38,224 nucleotides of DNA, from NCBI GenBank assembly GCA_015056975.1, contig SVFG01000014.1, positions 1 to 38,224 of the forward strand, written 5' to 3'. Made by a program: the position numbers and the translations under genes. The stretch's first letter is position 1. The number at the start of each line of letters is the position of its first letter. This DNA is from Lachnospiraceae bacterium (lineage in GTDB: Bacteria > Bacillota > Clostridia > Lachnospirales > Lachnospiraceae). The notes beneath the pieces are model-generated. The model was not told the origin of the DNA. It was given only the letters and a program-made list of their open reading frames with translations, and searched no databases. Of this stretch, positions 24,685 to 31,059 are shown one piece after another.

Positions 24685-26847
24685 ATGAATAGTACCGTTA
24701 TTACTATATATCAAAACAATAATTCAAGAGGGCATGCGAACAATCCTAATGGCTTCACAACAGAATTCAACATTTCAAATGGAGATACTGATACTTTAGC
24801 CAAAGCAGTTCAATATGACAACTGTCCTGGTTTATACAAAAATGGGTATCGTAAAAGTGAAAATTTCATCAAAGCAAACTGTATCCTTGCAGATATTGAT
24901 AATACACACAGTGAAAATCCTTCCGATTGGATTACACATGATGATGTAATCAACGCTTTACCTAATGTATCATTTTACTACTATCCTAGCAGAAACCATT
25001 TAAAAGAAAAGAACGGACAAGCACCACGTCCAAAAGAACACTATATTTTTCCAACATATACGATTCACGATGTGCATACATACACAAACACGATGAAAAC
25101 TTTAATAAGAATGTTTCCACAATTGCATTTTGACACAGCGGTAAGCAATGGGGCACAGTTAAATTTTGGTGTGGAAAATCCAACTGTTAGTTATGTGAAT
25201 GGTACAATAGATTTGTCTGAATTTATAAAACAACATAACAATTCGGATGTTAATACTGAATCAAATATGGACATAATCCCCCAAGGTAACAGGAATAATA
25301 CTATGTTCAAATATGCACTAAAAATTTTGTCTGAGTATGGAGATTCCGATGTATCTCAATCTGCTTACATGAGAGAATCCCAAAAATGTAATCCGCCATT
25401 GGACGATAGCGAGCTTTCTTCTATATGGAACAGTGCACTTTCATATTACAAAAAAGATATTCAAACTGGTTACGACTATAACGAGTATAGTACAAACTGG
25501 ACAATCTCTCCAAAAGACCCCATTGCCGTACAAGCATTGTATAAACCAGAAAAAAAGTATAGAAAGTTTAATATCGCAACCGCAAAGCTAATACTAAAAG
25601 CCCTTGATATTTCGATAAAACTTAACGATATGAATAGACATATTGAAGTTTTTGGTCTTCCTGATAAATATTCCAAAGATGACGCCTATAACATACTTGT
25701 TACAATCATTTCTGATATTGCAAATGATATGTCCTATAAAAGAGCAACTTCATCCGTTGTTCAAGAAACATTAAATGTTATAGCAAATGAAAATCATTAT
25801 CATCCTGTTCTTTCTCTTCTTTATGAAGAAAAATGGGATAACATAGACCGCCTAAACGAAATATATAATATGCTAGGAATTAACGATAGTTTTTATAAAG
25901 TGTTCGTTAAAAAATGGGCTATACAAACAATTGCACTTTTGTTCAATTCAGAAAGCAACCCCATCACGGCTGAAGGCGTATTAGTTTTACAAGGGAAACA
26001 AGGTGTCGGGAAAACCCAGTTTTTCAGCCATCTGGCAATCAAAGAAAACTTTTTTAAGGGTGGTGCAACATTAGATATGTCAAACAAAGATAGTCTGATG
26101 TCTGCAACAAAAATATGGATATGTGAACTTGGAGAAATAGATAGTACTACCAAGAAAGAACAATCCGCCCTCAAAGCATTTTTGACCGAAAAAACGGATC
26201 GTTTCAGAGAGCCATATGCTCGTTGTGAAACCATACGCCCACGTCGCACTTCATTTTGTGGTACTGTAAATCCAAAAGGATATTTGCGAGACGAAACTGG
26301 AAATCGTCGCTACTGGACAATTCCTATTGAAAAGATAAATCTCAAAAAAATATTTGAATATGACCAAGAATGGTATGCACAATTTTGGCGTCAAATACTT
26401 GTAGTATATCAAAACAATCCAACTGGCTATTTACTGACAGCCGAAGAAAAGGATTTTTTGAGCAAAAACAATGTGGACTACGAACTAGATGTATTTGGTC
26501 AAGACGAATTTATGACTACTTTTAACCTCTCTGCTCAAAGAACAGAATGGACATATAAAACTGCTGCTCAAATAGCAAATATTTTGAGCGAAAAATTTAA
26601 AAACCTCAAAATAACCAGTGTCCAAGTGGGAAAAATACTAAATCAAATTGAACAACGTGAAAACATTCAATTTGAAAGAAAAATAATTCAGGGAAAACGG
26701 CTCATATTATGTCCTCCTATTTCAAAAAATGGCAATGGCATTCAATCAACGCCTGTTGTTCCGTATGTACCTCTTGCAGAACCTTTTGTACCAAACAACA
26801 CAGGTCTTAATTTGTATGAAAATTCTAATGACATTGTTAATTTTTAG
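24685..26847 (+). CDS. primase-helicase (VirE/D5-like replication protein, 720 aa)
   Basis: The N-terminal 180 residues look like an archaeo-eukaryotic-type primase domain: CILADIDNTHSE with D70-x-D72, HYIFPTYTIHD (119-129) and FDTAVSNGAQLNFG (149-162). A PriCT-like helical segment follows (NRNNTMFKYALKILSEYGDS to SSIWNSALSYYK, 202-256). The C-terminal half is a VirE-type P-loop helicase: Walker A LQGKQGVGKTQFF (435-447), Walker B KIWICELGEID (476-486), motif CGTVNPKGYLRDETGNRRYW (525-544) with the arginine finger. It would prime and unwind the excised circular element. The ATG at 24685 is chosen although the ribosome site (AAAGGA, 11 bases upstream) is imperfect; 24658 is an alternative. In the integrated state no promoter is evident before it. 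Confidence 0.88.
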   Translation: MNSTVITIYQNNNSRGHANNPNGFTTEFNISNGDTDTLAKAVQYDNCPGLYKNGYRKSENFIKANCILADIDNTHSENPSDWITHDDVINALPNVSFYYYPSRNHLKEKNGQAPRPKEHYIFPTYTIHDVHTYTNTMKTLIRMFPQLHFDTAVSNGAQLNFGVENPTVSYVNGTIDLSEFIKQHNNSDVNTESNMDIIPQGNRNNTMFKYALKILSEYGDSDVSQSAYMRESQKCNPPLDDSELSSIWNSALSYYKKDIQTGYDYNEYSTNWTISPKDPIAVQALYKPEKKYRKFNIATAKLILKALDISIKLNDMNRHIEVFGLPDKYSKDDAYNILVTIISDIANDMSYKRATSSVVQETLNVIANENHYHPVLSLLYEEKWDNIDRLNEIYNMLGINDSFYKVFVKKWAIQTIALLFNSESNPITAEGVLVLQGKQGVGKTQFFSHLAIKENFFKGGATLDMSNKDSLMSATKIWICELGEIDSTTKKEQSALKAFLTEKTDRFREPYARCETIRPRRTSFCGTVNPKGYLRDETGNRRYWTIPIEKINLKKIFEYDQEWYAQFWRQILVVYQNNPTGYLLTAEEKDFLSKNNVDYELDVFGQDEFMTTFNLSAQRTEWTYKTAAQIANILSEKFKNLKITSVQVGKILNQIEQRENIQFERKIIQGKRLILCPPISKNGNGIQSTPVVPYVPLAEPFVPNNTGLNLYENSNDIVNF

Positions 26848-26946
26848 GTGTAAGGTGTAAGTACTTCTATATATAATTGATAAAAAACAGCACTATTATA
26901 TAGTTATTTCAATGAATATTAACTGCACCCATACTTTCACATGGCA

Positions 26947-26976
26947 AAGCCACCATTGTCAATTCAATGGTGGCTT
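26947..26976. terminator. bidirectional hairpin between convergent genes
   Basis: A perfect 12-bp stem, AAGCCACCATTG (26947-26958) with CAATGGTGGCTT (26965-26976), lies between the primase stop and the leftward 74-aa gene. T runs on either side are weak. Confidence 0.6.
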
Positions 26977-27002
26977 ATATTGTCACATCTCATAAAAACC
27001 CA

Positions 27003-27227
27003 TTAGGCCTTTGCTTTTCCAAGCATAACGTATTCACAATTTCCTATAGAAATTACTATGTTGCCTTCTGGTTCTATACTGTAGTATATCTTTAGCCCTC
27101 TTAATTCCTCAACAGTATTTAATAACTCCACCACCTCATCAATAGTAAAGTTTTGTTGTGTATACTGTTCTAATAATGTATCTATATTTTGTTTATCTTC
27201 CACCGAAGCTTTAATCATTCTTCTCAT
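27003..27227 (-). CDS. small acidic protein of unknown function (74 aa)
   Basis: The protein reads MRRMIKASVEDKQNIDTLLE with a middle helix (FTIDEVVELLNTVEELRG) and a beta-rich end (KIYYSIEPEGNIVISIGNCE). AAGGAG lies 9 bases before the ATG at 27227. I recognise no family. It is transcribed leftward behind the XRE repressor but separated from it by about 350 bp and a terminator, so it probably has its own promoter. A role in element control or defence is possible but unsupported. Confidence 0.6.
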   Translation of the reverse strand: MRRMIKASVEDKQNIDTLLEQYTQQNFTIDEVVELLNTVEELRGLKIYYSIEPEGNIVISIGNCEYVMLGKAKA

Positions 27228-27573
27228 TTCTTTTTACTCCTTGAAATTAAATGAAAACAAAAACACTCTTATGATTAATTCATTTCAGTTAAATGCTTTC
27301 CTCATCACATCATATAATGACAGTTTCAAAAACGCGTGCCTCGAAAAATATATCTAAAAACTGTTTTTATTTACTCATATATATTTAAGGTTAGTACTAA
27401 TCTTAACATTATATATGTATGCCTTTCTAATCTGGGTGAGATGAAAGTTTATTTTTCAAGAGGTAATATTCTTCCACTAATATTCAAAATAAAAGAATGA
27501 ACCAAATATCATATAATCAACTAATTTGGCTCATCCTTTAATTCAAAAAATAATCCATCAAATTTTTCTGAAG
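27228..27573. other. 346-bp AT-rich non-coding stretch with a 22-bp near-perfect palindrome
   Basis: No gene is seen. At 27385-27406 TTAAGG-TTAGTACTAA-TCTTAA is palindromic except for one base pair, with a perfect 10-bp core TTAGTACTAA; it could be a regulator site for the leftward 74-aa gene. TATAAT on the minus strand lies close by (about 27410), without a good -35. The terminator of the XRE repressor occupies 27497-27534. Confidence 0.45.
27497..27534 (-). terminator. terminator of the XRE repressor gene
   Basis: ATGAACCAAAT (27497-27507) pairs with ATTTGGCTCAT (27524-27534) through one G-U pair in the minus-strand RNA, followed by TCTTTTATTTT. Confidence 0.6.
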
Positions 27574-27885
27574 CTACACCTCTTCTATTCCCAAGAGAAC
27601 TTTCACTGCATGTTGCATAGATACTCTTGTTCTATATTCTCTGATGACACTTCGTTCCTCTTCGCTTAATTCATTCTCCGCCAGTTTTACACCCAGCAAT
27701 TCACTTGCAGAAATATTCAATACTTCACAAATTTTTGCAATCATATCTGCCGGAGGATTGTTTAAACCTTGCTCCCAGTTTGATACTCTATTGTTCTTTA
27801 TATCAAGTCTCTCTGCAAGTTGTTTCTGGCTCATATGTCTGATATCTCTATACTTGCGTATATTATTTCCTATCTCATTTTTCAC
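27574..27885 (-). CDS. XRE-family repressor (cI-like) of the element (103 aa)
   Basis: Residues 8-62 form a helix-turn-helix (YRDIRHMSQKQLAERLDIKN, NRVSNWEQGLNNPPADMIAK, ICEVLNISASELLG). The C-terminal 40 residues are helical (LSEEERSVIREYRTRVSMQH) and probably dimerise; there is no S24 autoprotease domain, so induction cannot use RecA-driven self-cleavage of this protein. The start is a GTG at 27885 with AAGGTGG 7 bases upstream. It is divergent from the Cro-like gene with both promoters in between, the usual lysogeny-switch layout. It likely keeps the rightward operon, including the recombinases, repressed. Confidence 0.88.
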   Translation of the reverse strand: MKNEIGNNIRKYRDIRHMSQKQLAERLDIKNNRVSNWEQGLNNPPADMIAKICEVLNISASELLGVKLAENELSEEERSVIREYRTRVSMQHAVKVLLGIEEV

Positions 27886-27907
27886 TATATCACCACCTTA
27901 CCGCTTA

Positions 27908-27936
27908 AGTATAACTAAATTCCTAAAATATAGCAA
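27908..27936 (-). promoter_or_regulatory. repressor promoter of the element (leftward)
   Basis: On the minus strand TTGCTA (27936-27931), a 17-bp spacer and TATACT (27913-27908) lie about 23 bases before the repressor GTG. Confidence 0.65.
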
Positions 27937-27965
27937 TTAAATTCCAGTATTTATGTATATTTCTG

Positions 27966-27994
27966 TTGACATCACAGTTATTCTGTCATAACAT
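27966..27994 (+). promoter_or_regulatory. main rightward promoter of the element
   Basis: Perfect TTGACA (27966-27971), a 17-bp spacer and TAACAT (27989-27994). An operator (27974-27986) lies inside the spacer. Confidence 0.75.
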
Positions 27995-28017
27995 TTAAAT
28001 AAATACAGTTTATCTGT
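27974..28017. promoter_or_regulatory. two matched 13-bp operators for the element's repressor
   Basis: ACAGTTATTCTGT (27974-27986) and ACAGTTTATCTGT (28005-28017) share ACAG-n5-CTGT. They are 31 bp apart centre to centre, about three helical turns. The first sits between -35 and -10 of the rightward promoter, the second just past the start of transcription. Confidence 0.7.
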
Positions 28018-28034
28018 GAGAAGGGAGTGGTTAT

Positions 28035-28247
28035 GTGCACGTCTACGAAAAAGTACGTGCTTATATTGAGCAACAAGACTATAAGCAAGTTATAATAGCC
28101 AACAAAGCTGGAATACCTCAAACAACATTTAATGCCATAATGAATGGCAAAAGAACAATGTATGCTGATGATTTACGAGCTATTTGTTTGGCATTAAATG
28201 TTAGCCCAGAATTATTCATTGATGTTGGCAAAGAAAACCCACAGTGA
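28035..28247 (+). CDS. Cro-like XRE regulator (70 aa)
   Basis: The small single-domain HTH protein reads KVRAYIEQQDYKQVIIANKA, GIPQTTFNAIMNGKRTMYAD, DLRAICLALNVSPELFIDV. It starts with GTG at 28035; GGGAG lies about 7 bases upstream, and the ATG two bases earlier is out of frame. It is the first gene of the rightward transcript and sits opposite the XRE repressor. In such switches the small protein represses the cI-like promoter and favours excision and replication; that is by analogy. Confidence 0.85.
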   Translation: MHVYEKVRAYIEQQDYKQVIIANKAGIPQTTFNAIMNGKRTMYADDLRAICLALNVSPELFIDVGKENPQ

Positions 28248-28283
28248 ATCTTTCTCTATTTTTCAGAAAGGGAGTGATACATC

Positions 28284-28325
28284 TTGAAAGAGTTAATCAG
28301 TACCCAACAGATTAATTCTATTTAA
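28284..28325 (+). pseudogene. 13-codon ORF, possible remnant of a phage antirepressor/Rha start
   Basis: A TTG codon preceded by AAGGGAG opens MKELISTQQINSI and then a stop. The residues resemble the first residues of phage antirepressor or Rha-type proteins, but nothing further of such a gene follows before 28387. It may instead be a leader peptide. Weak evidence. Confidence 0.25.
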
Positions 28326-28386
28326 AAAACAATATTTATGGACATAACACGTAAGAAAAAGAAATAAAAACAGAGGAGTTACAATT

Positions 28387-29424
28387 ATGGCTTTTGATTT
28401 AAAAAATCTTTATAACAAAGTAGTTGCGGAACCGGCAACAAAATTGAATAGAAGTGTTAATAAAGCTATTGGAAAAGACGTTTTTCAAGACGTAAAACCA
28501 ATGGAAAGACCAAAAGAATTCCCGCCATTAAGCAATTATCCAACCTATGATGTACCCGCCCCTGCTCAATGGACTTTATTGACGGGAAACGAAAAGAATT
28601 TTACATTTGCTGAAAACACTATTCGAGTTTCCAAAAACCTCGATATGTGTATGCAGTACGTTCCCCTTTTTAGAGAATGCGCAACCTATTATTCTAAACA
28701 GTTTGCATTTAGATATGAACAGTGCGTAACTGATTTTGACAGTTTACTATACTATTTTCGGGATATTTATGCCGAAGGTTTAAAACCCATGATAGATCGT
28801 GCCGTCAGTCTGCTTCTCCCCTTTGAGGTATTTAGTATAAATGCAGATTATTTCTTTGACTATCACTATGAAACATACAATCGTGCCATTCATACATATA
28901 TAACAATGGCAGGCATTCAAGAAGCTAAAAACCAACAGGCAGAAAATCTCGGCAACCAAATTGGGGGTTCTGTTAGAATGCAAGGAGGCGGTTTCGGATT
29001 TAAAGGTGCCATGAAAGGAATGGCAAAAGCAGAACTCTTTAACTTTGGAATGTCTGCAATGGGCAAATATCTTGCAAATCAAACCAAAATGTCCGATAGC
29101 GAAAAGGCAACTGTATTCGCCGAATTAAACAAGGAAATATTCTTTGAAGAAGTTTACTCCGATTATCTTAATACATTCCTTTCGCTTATACATATTCTTT
29201 CACAAAACGGTGTGCTCGGAGATGTTTCAACTACAACTGATGAACAATATGATATTATGATAAACAATTTAAAAAATCCTATGTTCCCTCAAGATAAAGT
29301 TGCCCCTCTTCTCTCACAGTTAATAGAAAAATATCCTTTTGCGCAAGGTAGCTATAATGTAATAAAAGAAAAATATGGAGAAACCGATGAAATAAAACAA
29401 ATAGCGGAATATTTTACAATATAG
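28387..29424 (+). CDS. uncharacterised element protein with glycine-rich central segment (345 aa)
   Basis: I do not recognise a family with a known function. The N terminus (1-60) is polar and proline-rich (MERPKEFPPLSNYPTYDVPA). Residues 65-180 are helical and rich in aromatic residues (YYSKQFAFRYEQCVTDFDSL, FFDYHYETYNRAIHTYITMA). A glycine-rich, mildly hydrophobic stretch at about 188-230 (GNQIGGSVRMQGGGFGFKGA) could insert in or lie on a membrane. A helical C-terminal part of about 110 residues follows. GAGGAG lies 8 bases before the ATG. It is the largest cargo-like gene of the element, between the Cro-like regulator and a 45-aa protein, and is likely expressed from the rightward promoter. 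It could be a cargo, defence or structural protein; none is supported directly. Confidence 0.8.
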   Translation: MAFDLKNLYNKVVAEPATKLNRSVNKAIGKDVFQDVKPMERPKEFPPLSNYPTYDVPAPAQWTLLTGNEKNFTFAENTIRVSKNLDMCMQYVPLFRECATYYSKQFAFRYEQCVTDFDSLLYYFRDIYAEGLKPMIDRAVSLLLPFEVFSINADYFFDYHYETYNRAIHTYITMAGIQEAKNQQAENLGNQIGGSVRMQGGGFGFKGAMKGMAKAELFNFGMSAMGKYLANQTKMSDSEKATVFAELNKEIFFEEVYSDYLNTFLSLIHILSQNGVLGDVSTTTDEQYDIMINNLKNPMFPQDKVAPLLSQLIEKYPFAQGSYNVIKEKYGETDEIKQIAEYFTI

Positions 29425-29484
29425 ATCAACTAATTTCCGCCACTTTAAGGAAAAAAAGAACTATAGATAAGGAGGTGACGTAAA

Positions 29485-29622
29485 ATGGCAGTAAGAAAAT
29501 TATATTGTATTCGTCATTCACATGGCACAACCCACATCAATGCGTATAGTGAATATGATGCAGCTGAACAATTTCGAAATAAATACCCTAAATATAGGAT
29601 AATCAGTATTGAAGAGGTGTAA
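29485..29622 (+). CDS. small protein of 45 aa with consensus ribosome site
   Basis: The frame MAVRKLYCIRHSHGTTHINA continues YSEYDAAEQFRNKYPKYRII and ends SIEEV. A perfect AAGGAGGTGA lies just before the ATG at 29485, the strongest ribosome site in the element, which argues that the ORF is real. It lies 60 bp behind the 345-aa gene and before a terminator, so it is the last gene of that transcript. Function unknown. Confidence 0.65.
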   Translation: MAVRKLYCIRHSHGTTHINAYSEYDAAEQFRNKYPKYRIISIEEV

Positions 29623-29692
29623 GTAGTAATCACTTCTCACACCATATAAAAACAAACATCTCTTTTCATTTATTTTTATCAACAAAGATTTG

Positions 29693-29725
29693 CAGGCATA
29701 ATCTCTTATGGTTATGCCTGTTTTT
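29693..29725 (+). terminator. terminator after the 345-aa/45-aa gene pair
   Basis: CAGGCATAA (29693-29701) pairs with TTATGCCTG (29712-29720), followed by TTTTT. It separates the regulatory/cargo transcript from the recombinase genes. Confidence 0.85.
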
Positions 29726-29748
29726 ATATAAAAATATAAAAGAAACAG

Positions 29749-29777
29749 TTTACGACCTTTCCTTTATATCATATAAT
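29749..29777 (+). promoter_or_regulatory. promoter of the small recombinase
   Basis: TTTACG (29749-29754), a 17-bp spacer and a perfect TATAAT (29772-29777), then about 30 nt to the ATG. Confidence 0.65.
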
Positions 29778-29814
29778 ATGCAATCACACACGGAAAAAAG
29801 GAGAGGAAGTTTAT

Positions 29815-30405
29815 ATGATATACGGATATGCAAGATGTTCTACCAACGAAAAGCTTCAAGACATAAACAGGCAAGTACGAGAACTAAAATATAGTGGGGC
29901 TTGTGATACTTCCATTTATTTAGAATATGAAAGCGGAACAAATACCAATCGTAACGAATTGAACAAATTGCTTGGCATCGTACAAAAAGGTGACACTATC
30001 ATAGCCACTGAAGTAAGCCGAATCACACGTAGTACAAAACAACTATGCGACATCCTAGAATTAGCAAAGTCCAAACATATCAAATTGATACTAGGTACTT
30101 TTGTTGTCGATTGCTCAACAGAACTAGACCCCATGACAGAGGGTATGCTCAAAATGATGGGAGTTTTTAGTGAACTTGAAAGAAACATAATAAGCCAACG
30201 TGTAAAAAGCGGCATGCAAAACGCACAAAGTAAAGGCAAAAGCATAGGACGCCCCAAAACAAACACTGATACTATTCCTGCTATTTTCTACAAACACTAT
30301 CCCAAATACAAATCTGGACTAATCAATAAGAAAGAGTTTTCACAACTCTGTTCCCTCTCCTACCCTACCATCTATAAATACATAAATTTGGTTGAGGAAA
30401 AATAA
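29815..30405 (+). CDS. small serine recombinase (resolvase/invertase family, 196 aa)
   Basis: The catalytic domain starts MIYGYARCSTNEKLQD with Ser9 as nucleophile. ATEVSRITRSTKQL carries the two conserved arginines; MTEGMLKMMGVFSELERNII is the E-helix and RPKTN leads to a C-terminal helix-turn-helix (NKKEFSQLCSLSYPTIYKY). Length and layout fit Hin/Pin and Tn3-resolvase enzymes. AAAAGGAGAGG precedes the ATG. It has its own promoter between a terminator and the T-tract region. It is distinct from the large integrase; it could invert a segment, resolve dimers or assist excision. No inverted pair of recombination sites was found by eye. Confidence 0.92.
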   Translation: MIYGYARCSTNEKLQDINRQVRELKYSGACDTSIYLEYESGTNTNRNELNKLLGIVQKGDTIIATEVSRITRSTKQLCDILELAKSKHIKLILGTFVVDCSTELDPMTEGMLKMMGVFSELERNIISQRVKSGMQNAQSKGKSIGRPKTNTDTIPAIFYKHYPKYKSGLINKKEFSQLCSLSYPTIYKYINLVEEK

Positions 30406-30640
30406 TATGAAAGTACTAATCACCTCAACATTTATTTCTATAAAGAATTTCACACATTTTTTGCTTCCACCAATCTTTTACTCGTGTCAAAATACACAAT
30501 TTTTCAAGTTCTTTTTTGTTGCTTCTGCTGATTTTTGTGAGTTTTACTATTTTTTGCCGTTTTTTGCAAATTTTTTAGTTTGTTCTACATTTTTTCAACA
30601 TTATATATGGGTACCAAATCAAGGAGGTATCTATATATGT
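30406..30640 (+). other. gap with phased T-tracts, probable intrinsically curved DNA
   Basis: T runs of 4-6 bases have centres near 30502, 30514, 30534, 30543, 30552, 30562, 30573 and 30592, i.e. close to one or two helical turns (9-12 or about 19-20 bp) apart. Such phasing bends DNA. The stretch has no credible gene; the ORF that crosses it is Phe-rich only because of the T runs. It may be an upstream promoter element, a recombinase accessory region or a replication origin. Confidence 0.5.
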
Positions 30641-30733
30641 ATGACACAAGTTGATTTTTACCAAACACAGAAACGGAATATTTCAGACTGTCTTTCTCCG
30701 TGCATTCTATGTGCAAAATCTAAAGGCATCTAA
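30641..30733 (+). CDS. possible 30-aa cysteine-containing small protein
   Basis: MTQVDFYQTQKRNISDCLSP followed by CILCAKSKGI, then stop. AAGGAGG at 30621-30627 lies 13 bases upstream, a bit far. An ATG at 30637 is better spaced but opens only five codons. Three cysteines in C-x3-C-x2-C could bind metal. Low support. Confidence 0.3.
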   Translation: MTQVDFYQTQKRNISDCLSPCILCAKSKGI

Positions 30734-30765
30734 ATTGAGCATAAAAGCGAAAGGATGGATGCAAG

Positions 30766-31059
30766 ATGCATAAGACCAGAATTTCAAAAGAATACAACAT
30801 TGTTGTCAATAATAAAATGATGATAAGAACGCCTCACAAGGTTTCATCAATGAAAAACAACTGCAATAATTCAAACACGGAATGTACCTCTAAAATGAAT
30901 GTGGAGTTACAGTTCCCAGAAACCTCCGAAGATTCTGATTACATCATTAACGAAGTCAGACTTATTTTACTTGACATATTTCAGTCAAATATGAAAGAGC
31001 AGTTTTCATCTTCTGCTCCTCATTCAAATACAAAGGAGATATCATATGAAACAAATTAA
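30766..31059 (+). CDS. small protein coupled to the large recombinase (97 aa)
   Basis: The N-terminal half is basic and Asn-rich (MHKTRISKEYNIVVNNKMMI); the second half looks folded (NVELQFPETSEDSDYIINEV, RLILLDIFQSNMKEQF). The gene overlaps the integrase gene by 14 bp, so the two are translationally coupled. The ribosome site AAAGGATGG is moderate. No family recognised. Its position fits a recombination directionality factor or another integrase accessory protein, which is inference only. Confidence 0.6.
   Translation: MHKTRISKEYNIVVNNKMMIRTPHKVSSMKNNCNNSNTECTSKMNVELQFPETSEDSDYIINEVRLILLDIFQSNMKEQFSSSAPHSNTKEISYETN

Noticed and set aside
24456..24692. 78-codon frame spanning attL
   Set aside because: Not a gene in the integrated state; its last 33 codons are the predicted tail of the integrase in the circular form.
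30392..30640. Long Phe-rich frame through the T-tract region
   Set aside because: Its composition is explained by T runs; there is no ribosome site at its start. Only the last 30 codons (from 30641) have any support.
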